A DNA stretch of 64,000 nt from Scandinavium sp002470465 (GTDB taxonomy: Bacteria; Pseudomonadota; Gammaproteobacteria; Enterobacterales; Enterobacteriaceae), in assembly GCF_040750395.1 (NCBI RefSeq), contig NZ_JBFLVD010000011.1:62001-126000 (forward strand). Direction: 5' to 3'. The number at the start of each line of letters is the position of its first letter. Within the stretch, counting starts at the first letter, position 1. This document shows positions 1-7,779 of the stretch, one piece after another. Below the pieces are notes generated by a model. The model was not told where the DNA came from. It did no database searches and was given only the letters and a program-made list of their open reading frames with translations. The position numbers and the translations under genes are program-made.

Positions 1-547
1 TTGCGCCCAGTTTGGCATGAACGCCTGCTGCGGAATAAAAGGCGATGTCCGGGCAGAGATGGCTCAGCGTGTCCTGTGGGCTGAGCGGCTTGAAGATAGC
101 ATTGCTGGCATGAAATTCACCGCCGCAGAGTATGGCCCGACAAAGTGGCTTATCCTGCAAGGCCAGAAAGGTATTCAGAGAATAGCAGACGCCGGTAAAC
201 GGCAGTTCGTCATCAATGGCGTCGATTATCCACGGCGTGGTCGTGCCGCAGTCAAAAAAGGCCATCTGATGGGCTTTCAGCAGCTTTGCCGCCAGGCGGG
301 CAGCCTGGCGCTTTTCGTCCACCAGGCGGGTTTTCTGATCGCTCAGTAAATAATGGCTGGCGCTGCGGGGCTCCAGTACGACGTAGCCACCGAGCAGCAC
401 TACGGGACCGCGATGGCTGTTGAGGTCGCGGCGAATGGTCATCTCCGACACGCCGATCAGCGCGGCGGCTTCCTTCAGGTGGAGCTTATCGCTACGTTTG
501 AGAGCCTGAATAAGCTGGCTGATTCGCTCATCGCGCCGTGTTTCCAT
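1..547 (-). CDS. deoR: DeoR deoxyribonucleoside repressor, 3' end outside window
   Basis: Partial gene: 182 codons are visible, from the ATG at 547 leftward to the window edge; the E. coli protein is 252 aa. The translation begins METRRDERISQLIQ, then an N-terminal DeoR-type helix-turn-helix with the family signature EMTIRRDL at about residues 35-42. The sugar-phosphate sensing domain follows, with the DCGTTTPWI block near residue 100. In E. coli it represses nucleoside catabolism and uptake genes (deoCABD, nupG, tsx), with deoxyribose-5-phosphate as inducer. It lies upstream of ybjG in the same orientation, as in E. coli. The identification rests on near full-length similarity. Confidence 0.95.
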   Translation of the reverse strand, partial: METRRDERISQLIQALKRSDKLHLKEAAALIGVSEMTIRRDLNSHRGPVVLLGGYVVLEPRSASHYLLSDQKTRLVDEKRQAARLAAKLLKAHQMAFFDCGTTTPWIIDAIDDELPFTGVCYSLNTFLALQDKPLCRAILCGGEFHASNAIFKPLSPQDTLSHLCPDIAFYSAAGVHAKLGA

Positions 548-621
548 AAAACCCCTGTAAGCCTTAATGCCCGTCGCGGCAGGCGAAGGGTCCGGCGGCG
601 ATTTTACCTCTGCCGCCCGGC

Positions 622-1230
622 TTAGTCACGTATCCAGCCTTTGCGGATAGGCAGCGAGAAGCAGAAGCGGTACATGGCCTGCAACCGGCGGTAGATGGCT
701 TCGCCAAACATCAGCCACAGCACCTGGGAGGCGAGACAGCCGCTGAGTCCGGAGAGGAAGCCGCCGACCATATCAAGCGGCCAGTGCACGCCGAGGTAAA
801 CGCGGGACCAGGCAATCGCGCAGCCAATAGCCAGCAGTACTACGCCAGACCACAGGCGATGCCAGAACAGGAACGCCAGCGCAAAGGTAAAAATCACCGT
901 ACCGTGGTCGCTTGGGAAGGAGTCATCCGCAGAGTGATGCAGGAAGTTATAGCCGATACCGTCAACAAACGGTCTGTCGTGCGGATAAATGTGACCAACA
1001 ACCCACGAAAGCAGCAGGCTTACGCCAATCGCCATCGCCACCTTAATCACCAACTGACGCTGGGCACAGACCTGCTTGCGCGGCCCCCAGAGCCAGAGCG
1101 CAACCGCCAGCAGCGGCACGATATTGATCAGATCTTTGGCGATGAAAATCGCGAGCGAGATCATCCACTGCGGCGACGCCGGGGTGGCGTTAATCCAGTA
1201 AAACAGCGAGGTATTCAAATTTTCCAGCAT
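622..1230 (-). CDS. ybjG: Undecaprenyl-diphosphatase, PAP2 family
   Basis: A 202-aa inner-membrane protein with several hydrophobic segments. It carries phosphatidic-acid-phosphatase type 2 motifs: HDRP near residues 84-87, PSDH at 106-109, and SRVYLGVHWPLD at 142-153 with the catalytic His and its Asp partner. The family recycles undecaprenyl pyrophosphate, the lipid carrier for cell-wall synthesis, on the periplasmic side of the membrane. It sits next to deoR and divergent from mdfA, as in E. coli. A PmrA/BasR-type box and a -10 hexamer lie upstream (see 1360-1392), fitting the known membership of ybjG in the BasRS regulon. Confidence 0.93.
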   Translation of the reverse strand: MLENLNTSLFYWINATPASPQWMISLAIFIAKDLINIVPLLAVALWLWGPRKQVCAQRQLVIKVAMAIGVSLLLSWVVGHIYPHDRPFVDGIGYNFLHHSADDSFPSDHGTVIFTFALAFLFWHRLWSGVVLLAIGCAIAWSRVYLGVHWPLDMVGGFLSGLSGCLASQVLWLMFGEAIYRRLQAMYRFCFSLPIRKGWIRD

Positions 1231-1271
1231 AGCGTGCGGGCTCTTACAGTTTGATGACGGTGCTCACCTTA

Positions 1272-1342
1272 AAAAATTAACGCCGGGACAAGTAAGAGGG
1301 ATTGTCTTAATTGTCAGGCGGTTGAGGTCAGCGTTAATTTTT
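1272..1342. repeat. 12-bp perfect inverted repeat in the ybjG leader
   Basis: AAAAATTAACGC at 1272-1283 is the exact reverse complement of GCGTTAATTTTT at 1331-1342, with 47 nt between. It lies within the predicted 5' leader of ybjG (minus strand) and upstream of mdfA (plus strand). It could form a long stem in either transcript, or be a spaced binding site. No known family was recognised. Confidence 0.45.
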
Positions 1343-1359
1343 CTGCTTTCACTGGCGGC

Positions 1360-1392
1360 AGTATAGGGTCCGCAACTTAAGCGAACCTTAAA
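1360..1392 (-). promoter_or_regulatory. PmrA/BasR box and -10 of the ybjG promoter
   Basis: Reading the minus strand there is TTTAAG, 5 nt, CTTAAG (1392 to 1376), a full match to the PmrA/BasR consensus YTTAAK-N5-YTTAAK. Ten bases further is TATACT (1365 to 1360), a good sigma-70 -10. The box therefore covers the -35 position, as expected for a PmrA-activated promoter. The predicted ybjG leader is about 120 nt. Seen in sequence; regulation itself is inferred from the E. coli/Salmonella regulon. Confidence 0.6.
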
Positions 1393-1495
1393 CGAGTAAA
1401 TTTGTGCTGTAACAGGGTGTTTCACGCACTTTTCGCTATCGTCATCCACTATCATTCATTACACTTCACGCGATTTTTTACCGTTAAGAGATTGC

Positions 1496-2725
1496 ATGCA
1501 AAACCCTTCACTTTCTGGCAAACGCCTCGGTCGTCAGGCGTTACTTTTTCCGCTCTGTCTGGTGCTTTACGAATTCTCAACCTATATCGGTAACGACATG
1601 ATCCAGCCGGGCATGTTGGCGGTGGTTGAGCAGTTCAACGCCGGGATGGAGTGGGTGCCAACCTCGATGACCGCCTATCTGGCTGGCGGGATGTTTTTAC
1701 AGTGGCTCCTTGGGCCGCTGTCGGACCGTATTGGCCGTCGTCCGGTGATGCTGACCGGCGTGGTATGGTTCATTGTCACCTGCCTCGCCACGCTGCTGGC
1801 GCAAAACATTGAACAGTTCACCTTCCTGCGCTTCCTGCAGGGCATCAGCCTGTGCTTTATTGGTGCGGTGGGCTACGCCGCAATTCAGGAGTCGTTTGAG
1901 GAAGCGGTGTGTATCAAAATCACCGCGCTGATGGCGAACGTAGCGCTGATTGCGCCGCTGCTCGGGCCGCTGGTGGGGGCCGCCTGGGTGCACCTTGCGC
2001 CCTGGGAAACGATGTTTGTGCTGTTTGCCGCCCTGGCGCTGATCTCCTTTTTTGGCCTGCAGCGGGCGATGCCGGAAACCGCGACGCGGCTCGGCGAGAA
2101 GCTATCGGTAAAAGAGCTTGGCAAAGACTATGGCCTGGTGCTGAAGAACCTGCGATTTGTGGCCGGAGCGCTGGCGACGGGCTTTGTCAGCCTGCCGCTG
2201 CTGGCGTGGATTGCGCAGTCGCCGGTGATTATCATCAGCGGGGAACAGGCCAGCACTTACGAATATGGCCTGCTGCAGGTGCCAATATTTGGTGCACTGA
2301 TTGTCGGCAACCTGGTGCTGGCGAAGCTGACCTCGCGCAAAACCGTGCGCTGGCTGATTATCGCGGGAGGCTGGCCGATTATGGCCGGGTTGGTTATCGC
2401 CGCAGCTGCAACAGTTGTGTCCAGCCACGCTTATCTGTGGATGACCGCAGGCTTAAGCGTTTACGCTTTCGGCATCGGGATAGCCAACGCGGGCCTGGTA
2501 CGTTTGACCCTGTTCGCCAGCGACATGAGTAAGGGCACGGTATCAGCGGCGATGGGGATGCTGCAGATGCTGATTTTCACCGTCGGTATTGAGGTGAGCA
2601 AGCACGCCTATCAGTCTGGTGGCAACGGCCTGTTCAGCGTGTTTAACCTTGCTAACGGCCTAATCTGGCTGGGGCTGATTGCCTACTTCCTGAAGGATAA
2701 AGCGGTCGGTAGTTCGCAGCAGTAA
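1496..2725 (+). CDS. mdfA: Multidrug efflux transporter MdfA (Cmr), MFS
   Basis: A 409-aa, 12-helix major facilitator protein that exchanges protons for lipophilic cations and neutral drugs such as chloramphenicol across the inner membrane. Key residues known from E. coli MdfA are at the same numbers: membrane-embedded Glu26 and Asp34 in TM1 (YEFSTYIGND), Asp77 in the motif A loop (LSDRIGRR), and Arg112 in motif B (LRFLQG). Length is within one residue of the E. coli protein (410 aa). The ATG at 1496 follows a poor ribosome binding site. E. coli ybjH, which follows mdfA, is absent; only REP-like sequence lies between mdfA and ybjI. Confidence 0.95.
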   Translation: MQNPSLSGKRLGRQALLFPLCLVLYEFSTYIGNDMIQPGMLAVVEQFNAGMEWVPTSMTAYLAGGMFLQWLLGPLSDRIGRRPVMLTGVVWFIVTCLATLLAQNIEQFTFLRFLQGISLCFIGAVGYAAIQESFEEAVCIKITALMANVALIAPLLGPLVGAAWVHLAPWETMFVLFAALALISFFGLQRAMPETATRLGEKLSVKELGKDYGLVLKNLRFVAGALATGFVSLPLLAWIAQSPVIIISGEQASTYEYGLLQVPIFGALIVGNLVLAKLTSRKTVRWLIIAGGWPIMAGLVIAAAATVVSSHAYLWMTAGLSVYAFGIGIANAGLVRLTLFASDMSKGTVSAAMGMLQMLIFTVGIEVSKHAYQSGGNGLFSVFNLANGLIWLGLIAYFLKDKAVGSSQQ

Positions 2726-2734
2726 ATTGATGAA

Positions 2735-2810
2735 ATGCCGGGCGGCACGTTGTTTGCCCGACCTACAGAAGCGCGATTTGTAGGCCGGGTAAGGCAGCGC
2801 CGCCACACGG
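2735..2810. repeat. REP-like inverted pair (BIME) after mdfA
   Basis: Two facing GC-rich palindromic units, ATGCCGGGCGGCA...GCCCGACCTAC and TTTGTAGGCCGGGTAAGGC...GCCGCC, sit between convergent mdfA and ybjI. Their shape and the TAGGCCGG core match enterobacterial REP elements. Such pairs commonly stabilise mRNA 3' ends. Confidence 0.7.
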
Positions 2811-2823
2811 AAATGACCACCCG

Positions 2824-3639
2824 TTAACAGAAAGGCGCTTCCCGCCTTAAAACTTTATCAATCACCTGCAGCACGCCTTCGTCATTGTTGTGCGGGGCGC
2901 GGTGGTTGGCCGCTTCAATGGCCGCTTCGCACGCATTCTGCATCGCAAAGCCAAACCCCGCCTGGCGCAGCATCTCCAGGTCGTTGCCGCTGTCACCGAA
3001 CGTCACGACTTCATGATCCTCAATACCCCAGCGCTGTTGCAGGATGCGCAGACCGTTGGCTTTGTGCACGCCCGGAATGATCAGATCGATATTGCCGTGC
3101 CCCGTAGTGACGGCGGTCATCAGGTCGCCGACGCCCTCATGCAGGGCTTTCTGGACCTCCGGCACCAGCCTGTCTGGCAGGTTCAGGCCAAACTTCAGGA
3201 AGGTATCGTCCAGGTTATCGAAGCTGTCGACAAACTCAAGGCGGTGATAATAGAGCGCGGCCATCGCCTTCAGCTCATCGTTGTAGCGCTTCAGGGTATA
3301 TGCACTGCGCTTGCCGCAGGCGATGATTTCCACATCCGGCAGGGTGTGCAGAAAATCCACTACCTTACGGAAATGCCCGGCAGGCAGCTCACAGTTGAAG
3401 ATATCTTCACCCGCATCCCGCACCCAGCCGCCGTTTTCGGCCACGAAGGCTATCTCATCGGCGATCTCCGGAAAGAAGGAAATTAGCTGCCAGTACTGGT
3501 TGCCGCTGGCGACCACAAAGCGAATGCCCTGGGCCTGCATCTGCTGATACTGCGCGAGAAAGCGCGCCCGATTGTAGCGCTTATCATCGTTGAGAAAGGT
3601 TCCATCCATATCGACGGCAATCAGTTTGATACTCATCAT
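2824..3639 (-). CDS. ybjI: HAD-family sugar-phosphate/flavin phosphatase YbjI
   Basis: A 271-aa Cof-type (class IIB cap) haloacid dehalogenase phosphatase. Motif I is DMDGT at residues 10-14 with the nucleophile Asp10 and general acid Asp12; motif IV GDSGND lies near residue 216. E. coli YbjI hydrolyses FMN and sugar phosphates in vitro; the in vivo substrate is uncertain. Two ATG codons (3639 and 3636) are in tandem, and the second matches the E. coli start MSIKL. The first overlaps the ybjJ stop as ATGA, so ybjJ and ybjI are probably translationally coupled. Confidence 0.92.
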   Translation of the reverse strand: MMSIKLIAVDMDGTFLNDDKRYNRARFLAQYQQMQAQGIRFVVASGNQYWQLISFFPEIADEIAFVAENGGWVRDAGEDIFNCELPAGHFRKVVDFLHTLPDVEIIACGKRSAYTLKRYNDELKAMAALYYHRLEFVDSFDNLDDTFLKFGLNLPDRLVPEVQKALHEGVGDLMTAVTTGHGNIDLIIPGVHKANGLRILQQRWGIEDHEVVTFGDSGNDLEMLRQAGFGFAMQNACEAAIEAANHRAPHNNDEGVLQVIDKVLRREAPFC

Positions 3640-4838
3640 GCTCTCTCCGTAACGGGTTCAGAATCAGGTTTGGCGACCGCGCGTGCCACCAGTGCGGCAA
3701 CTATGACTAACGACAGTACCGCCAGCATGGCGCTGCGCAGGCCGTAATGCTCACCGAGGAAGCCGAGGAGCGGTGGGCCCACGAGGAATGCCAGGTAGCC
3801 GGTGGTGGCAACAACGCTGACGCGGGTTGGCGCGTCCGGGCCGGTGTCGCTGGCGGCAGAAATGGTGAGCGGGAAGCCGAGTGACGCACCGAGCCCCCAG
3901 AGAATAACGGAGACGCCGGCAATCCAGTCGACGTCAACAAAGATAATCAGCGCAATGCCGAGTGCGCCCATGATGGCACTGGCGCGAACGACGGCCACGC
4001 GGCTGTAGCGGTCGATAAACCAGCCGCCGGTAAAGCGCCCGACGGTCATCCCGAGGGTAAAGCCTGCGTAAATCAGCGAACCGGATGTTGGGCTGAAGCC
4101 GTGACCGTCCACCATCAGCAGCGGCAGCCAGTCGTTGGCGGAGCCTTCGGCAAAGGCCATCGCCAGCACCACCACGCCAATTAGCATAAGTTGCCCGTCC
4201 CGCCAGAACGGCACGCCTTTTTCATGATGTTCGCTGTTTTCGGCGGAGTTTTTACCGGTGCCTTCGGGAATGGCTTTAATGGCAATCGCAATGGGTGCAA
4301 TGCCGAAGAGCGCGGCGAGAAGAATATGGATCGTGGCAGGTGTTCCAAACGCCGTCAGCGCCATGCCGATTCCGGCACCGACCAGCGTGCCGAAGCTGTA
4401 AAAGCCGTGCATCATGGGCAGCACGGTCTTTTTCATTTCTCGCTCGACGGCGGCACCTTCAACGTTAATGGCCACTTCGGCGGCCCCGAAGCTTGCGCCA
4501 AAGACCATCAGACCAAAGGCGAAAAAGAAGGGTGAGGCGAGCCACAGCGCGAGGCTCAGCATGAGCATTCCGACCAGTGCGCAGGACATGGTGGTGCGAA
4601 TGACTTTGCGGGTGCCAAAGCGCTTAACCAGCCACGCCGAGCAGAGTATGCCGCTCATCGAGCCTATCGACAGGCCAAACAGCACAATACCCATTCCGGC
4701 CGTATTGACCGACAGAATGTCACGGATGGCGGGCGTTCGCGTGGCCCAGGAGGCCATCAGCAGGCCTGGCAAAAAGAAGAACATAAACAGCGCCCACATA
4801 CGCAACTGCAGGGCCCGGCGGGGAGAAAGCGACGTCAT
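3636..4838 (-). CDS. ybjJ: MFS transporter YbjJ
   Basis: A 400-aa major facilitator protein with about 12 hydrophobic helices; its substrate is unknown. It begins MTSLSPRRALQLRMWALF, matching E. coli YbjJ (402 aa); an upstream in-frame extension of 60 codons is not conserved and is excluded. It forms a two-gene unit with ybjI by a 4-bp overlap. It is divergent from rcdA across 81 bp that contain a perfect palindrome, so it may be controlled by RcdA. That control is inferred. Confidence 0.9.
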   Translation of the reverse strand: MTSLSPRRALQLRMWALFMFFFLPGLLMASWATRTPAIRDILSVNTAGMGIVLFGLSIGSMSGILCSAWLVKRFGTRKVIRTTMSCALVGMLMLSLALWLASPFFFAFGLMVFGASFGAAEVAINVEGAAVEREMKKTVLPMMHGFYSFGTLVGAGIGMALTAFGTPATIHILLAALFGIAPIAIAIKAIPEGTGKNSAENSEHHEKGVPFWRDGQLMLIGVVVLAMAFAEGSANDWLPLLMVDGHGFSPTSGSLIYAGFTLGMTVGRFTGGWFIDRYSRVAVVRASAIMGALGIALIIFVDVDWIAGVSVILWGLGASLGFPLTISAASDTGPDAPTRVSVVATTGYLAFLVGPPLLGFLGEHYGLRSAMLAVLSLVIVAALVARAVAKPDSEPVTERA

Positions 4839-4884
4839 CCGTATACTGCCTGTACAAAAAGAGGGAGAGACAACACTAGCAAGG

Positions 4885-4904
4885 TTGTGTACATTTGTAC
4901 ACAA
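4885..4904. promoter_or_regulatory. Palindromic operator, probably for RcdA
   Basis: A perfect 9-bp inverted repeat with a 2-bp centre, TTGTGTACA TT TGTACACAA, ends 15 bp before the rcdA start in the ybjJ-rcdA divergent region. An extra TGTACA half-site lies at 4851-4856. TetR regulators usually bind such palindromes beside their own gene, so this is the best candidate for RcdA autoregulation and ybjJ control. Confidence 0.55.
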
Positions 4905-4919
4905 ATCACAAAAGGAAAA

Positions 4920-5465
4920 ATGATGGCCCGTAGACCCAACGATCCGCAACGACGCGAAAGGATCCTGCAGGCGACGCTGGACACCATCGCGCATCACGGT
5001 ATTCAGGCAGTCACGCACCGCAAAATCGCCAGCTGCGCCGACGTGCCGCTGGGGTCGATGACTTATTATTTCAGCGGCATAGACGCGCTACTCGAAGAAG
5101 CGTTCAGCGGCTTCACCGATGACATGCTGGTGCAATACAAAGCGTTTTTTGCCGAAGTGAACTCCCCACAGCAGGCCTGTGACGCAATCACGCAGCTGAT
5201 TTTCAGCGCGCAGGTCACGACGACGCGCAACATGGAGCTGATGTATCAGCTGTATGCGTTTATCGGCTGCAAACCGGCGCTTAAAAACGTGATGCAAAAC
5301 TGGATGCAGGGTAGCCAGCAGGTGCTGGAGCAGTGGTTCGATCCGGCAACCGCCCGCGCGCTGGATGCGTTTATTGAAGGGATGACTCTGCATTTTGTGA
5401 CGGACCGTACTCCGCTGGGTAAAGCGGAGATCCGCGAGATGGTGGGGAGAATTGCCGCGATTTAG
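4920..5465 (+). CDS. rcdA: TetR-family regulator RcdA (YbjK)
   Basis: A 181-aa TetR-family DNA-binding protein. The N-terminal helix-turn-helix spans about residues 10-55, including GIQAVTHRKIASCADVPLGSMTYYF. In E. coli RcdA activates csgD and affects biofilm and stress genes. Start choice: the tandem ATGs at 4920/4923 follow AAAGGA; an upstream in-frame ATG overlaps the palindromic operator and was rejected. Its 3' end overlaps the convergent SDR gene by 4 bp, so the accessory insert begins exactly at the rcdA stop. Confidence 0.9.
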   Translation: MMARRPNDPQRRERILQATLDTIAHHGIQAVTHRKIASCADVPLGSMTYYFSGIDALLEEAFSGFTDDMLVQYKAFFAEVNSPQQACDAITQLIFSAQVTTTRNMELMYQLYAFIGCKPALKNVMQNWMQGSQQVLEQWFDPATARALDAFIEGMTLHFVTDRTPLGKAEIREMVGRIAAI

Positions 5466-6259
5466 CTTGTTGTCGCTCCGGCGGTAACATTCACGACTGT
5501 CGCTGTCATGGCGCAGGCGCGTTCGGATGCGAGAAAAACCATGAGATCTGCTACCTGAGCAAGCGTAGGCAGGCGTTGAAGCATTGTGCTTTGCGCCGCG
5601 CCACCTAACCACTGCTCAACGGTTATGCCCATCGCCTGCGCCTTTGGTGCAAAGATTTCTGCGGTATAAGACCCGGCGGCGACCGCATCGACAATGGCAT
5701 GAGAACGCACGCCAACCACCCGAATGTTCTTTGGCCCAAGCTCACTGGCGAGCGATTTAACAAAAGCCTCGGTGCCTGCACAGCCGACAATATGACCCAG
5801 GTGATTTGGCATCACCATCGCTCCGGCAGGTGCGATAACAGTCAGAATCACACCTGCCCGATCGCCGCCCATATGTGGCGTCACCGCCTTTGAAATATTG
5901 AACATCGCTGATAAAAACGGATCGAATCCTTGCCTGAATTCGGACAGGCTGAGCTCCAGAATCCCTTTACCCTGATCGTGCATAAAACCCGTAGCATTCA
6001 CGACGATGTCAATTCCGCCGGTTTGTTGGGCCAGTTTTGCCGTCTGGTCGAGCGTAGATTGCTCATCAAGAACATCAACGATGAGGGTATTTGCAGCGAA
6101 TCCTGCTGCGCGTACTTCGGCCAGAGCATTTTCGAGTCGAGCCTGTTCGCGAGCGAGAAGCCAGACCTGAGCACCTTCCCGCGCCATCGCCAGCGCGACC
6201 GAACGGCCTATTGCGCCGCTGCCTCCAAAGATCACAGCAACTTTGCCCTGAAGCATCAT
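5462..6259 (-). CDS. SDR-fold protein lacking the catalytic tetrad
   Basis: A 265-aa Rossmann-fold protein of the short-chain dehydrogenase/reductase superfamily. The N-terminal dinucleotide motif is GGSGAIG (residues about 13-19), and NATG stands for the usual NNAG. By alignment to the classical YxxxK segment, the catalytic Tyr is His and the Lys is Cys (HIVGC), and the Ser position is Ile/Ala (TVIAPAG). So it may bind NAD(P) without normal SDR chemistry. AGGGGG precedes clustered GTG/ATG starts; the ATG at 6259 is chosen. It is divergent from a VOC-family gene. Not part of the E. coli K-12 order. Confidence 0.75.
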   Translation of the reverse strand: MMLQGKVAVIFGGSGAIGRSVALAMAREGAQVWLLAREQARLENALAEVRAAGFAANTLIVDVLDEQSTLDQTAKLAQQTGGIDIVVNATGFMHDQGKGILELSLSEFRQGFDPFLSAMFNISKAVTPHMGGDRAGVILTVIAPAGAMVMPNHLGHIVGCAGTEAFVKSLASELGPKNIRVVGVRSHAIVDAVAAGSYTAEIFAPKAQAMGITVEQWLGGAAQSTMLQRLPTLAQVADLMVFLASERACAMTATVVNVTAGATTS

Positions 6260-6389
6260 CACGGTTCCCCCTCACGTATTCGTTTTTCAGAAGTATGGGT
6301 AATATGCAGACTGGTGCAAGTTGGCCGGAAACCGCGATGCTGCGACATACTGAACTATCTGTGGTTAATTTTTCAGCAGGAGTAGTTAT

Positions 6390-6752
6390 ATGAAGGCAGA
6401 CATCAAAGGCGGTATTGATATCGCGTTGAAAGTACCGTCGCACCAGTATCAGCAAACGATAGAATTTTATCGCGACACGCTTGGGCTGGAGGAAATCACT
6501 GACAAACCACCAGCTGTGGGATTTGCTTTCGGTCCAAACCGGCTGTGGATTGATGAAGCGCCTGCCCTGAGCCAGGCCGAAATCTGGCTGGAACTTTTTA
6601 CCCCTAACTTTGCGCACACAGAAAAAGAGCTGGAAGAGAAGGGCGTAATACGCTGCAATGTCGTGGAGCCGTTACCTGAAAGCTTTAAAGGCGGCTGGAT
6701 TATGAGCCCATGTAATATCGTGCATATGGTTCGGGAGGAGGGGGCGTGGTGA
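6390..6752 (+). CDS. Glyoxalase/VOC-superfamily protein
   Basis: A 120-aa single-module protein with the vicinal-oxygen-chelate pattern: an N-terminal strand, then YQQTIEFYRDTLGL typical of glyoxalase/bleomycin-resistance proteins, and a C-terminal strand with W..SPCNIVHMV. Metal and substrate cannot be named. A good ribosome binding site (CAGGAG, 7 nt upstream) supports the ATG. It shares a 130-bp divergent promoter region with the SDR gene, so the two may be co-regulated. It belongs to the rcdA-rybB accessory insert. Confidence 0.75.
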   Translation: MKADIKGGIDIALKVPSHQYQQTIEFYRDTLGLEEITDKPPAVGFAFGPNRLWIDEAPALSQAEIWLELFTPNFAHTEKELEEKGVIRCNVVEPLPESFKGGWIMSPCNIVHMVREEGAW

Positions 6753-6902
6753 TAAATTGATGAGGAAGTTATTTCAGATATTTCGTTGGAGAAATCTTTC
6801 CTCTCTCGATTTTCCATGTGTACGATAAGCGAATAAAACATTATTGATAAAAGGATTATTGGCTTATCACGAAGAAAATTATAACCAATAGGAGTCTGTA
6901 AA

Positions 6903-7067
6903 ATGTTAATTTCTGCTTATATGTAGCTTAAGCACAACGGAGGCTCTGATATTAAAGAGGCGGTAAATGTTCGGGACTGTGATGGTAGCTTTGAGATTGT
7001 TGGTTTTAGTCAAGGTTTAAATATTCCGGCAGGGGGGCTCCCCTATATTCTTGGAATGTTGGATTAG
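6903..7067 (+). pseudogene. Broken 5' fragment of a T6SS Hcp (TssD) gene
   Basis: An ATG with a good ribosome binding site (AGGAG, 8 nt upstream) opens a frame that reads MLISAYM, then an in-frame TAG at 6924. It continues to VNVRDCDGSFEIVGFSQGL NIP, which resembles the N-terminal beta strands of Hcp tube proteins (a VNV...EIVGF..GL.IP pattern). After NIP the similarity stops and the frame ends at TAG 7065. The gene is thus both nonsense-mutated and truncated. The next gene is a membrane protein of the kind that follows Hcp-effector fusions. Family assignment is from remembered Hcp patterns. Confidence 0.55.
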
Positions 7068-7092
7068 AAAACTATTTTCTGAGGGATGATAA

Positions 7093-7779
7093 ATGGATTT
7101 CATAAAATTTATACCTGTCGCTTCATTGATTCTTGGTTTACCTATATTAATCATTTCAATTCGTAAGTGGGTCGATTTTGAATCAAATCGTTATTTCAAT
7201 CAGTATTCGAAGCAAAGTTCCTTTGCCTACTACATGTATGAAAAAACACACTCCAGCGATTTTGAAAGGCTTGGGAGAGAGTTTGGTATCGCTGCATTTA
7301 CAGGAGGTCCAACGCTATCCCCTTTACAGCGCGAAAGATTACTATCGGTCACAGATCCGGTTCGTGTTATTCATTCTTTGAAAAAATATAGACAATACAT
7401 AACGATTGAAGAAAGAGGGATCACGCTTTTTGAATGGAAAAATAAAAGGTATAGGAACAGCGAATATAGAAAGTTTGTGAAATGCCTCTGTTTTTTAACA
7501 TTTATATTGTTTATAGTCCCACTGTTAGTTGGGCCGTTTTACATCTTTGTCATTCAGCCAGGGATCTCTGATTCTATTAGAGCATTGCCCGTATTAAAAC
7601 AATTTTTATTCTACACTGTAATGGGGGGAGAATTCTTGATGTGCGGGTTTCTTGCTCTGATTAAAGGTGTGAGAGTATCAGAAGCCGAATGGTTAATTAA
7701 GGATAACGTTAAGGCCAGTGATCTGTTGCTTAAGAGTAACGCGTTTTTACAGACCAACAAGGCGGTAAAAAATAGTTAA
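7093..7779 (+). CDS. Orphan membrane protein, possible T6SS immunity protein
   Basis: A 228-aa protein not recognised by sequence. It has one N-terminal membrane segment (about residues 6-24), a soluble polar stretch (about 28-125), and two further membrane segments (about 131-156 and 171-192). GAGGG lies 8 nt before the ATG. The gene is visibly AT-richer than its neighbours and has no E. coli K-12 counterpart at this site. It directly follows the hcp remnant, so the best inference is an immunity gene left behind after loss of its cognate Hcp-linked effector. An unrelated function remains possible. Confidence 0.6.
   Translation: MDFIKFIPVASLILGLPILIISIRKWVDFESNRYFNQYSKQSSFAYYMYEKTHSSDFERLGREFGIAAFTGGPTLSPLQRERLLSVTDPVRVIHSLKKYRQYITIEERGITLFEWKNKRYRNSEYRKFVKCLCFLTFILFIVPLLVGPFYIFVIQPGISDSIRALPVLKQFLFYTVMGGEFLMCGFLALIKGVRVSEAEWLIKDNVKASDLLLKSNAFLQTNKAVKNS

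Noticed and set aside
1268..1280. CTTAAAAAATTAA as a PmrA box
   Set aside because: The half-sites are 8 bp apart start-to-start instead of 11. The perfect box at 1376-1392 is the better candidate.
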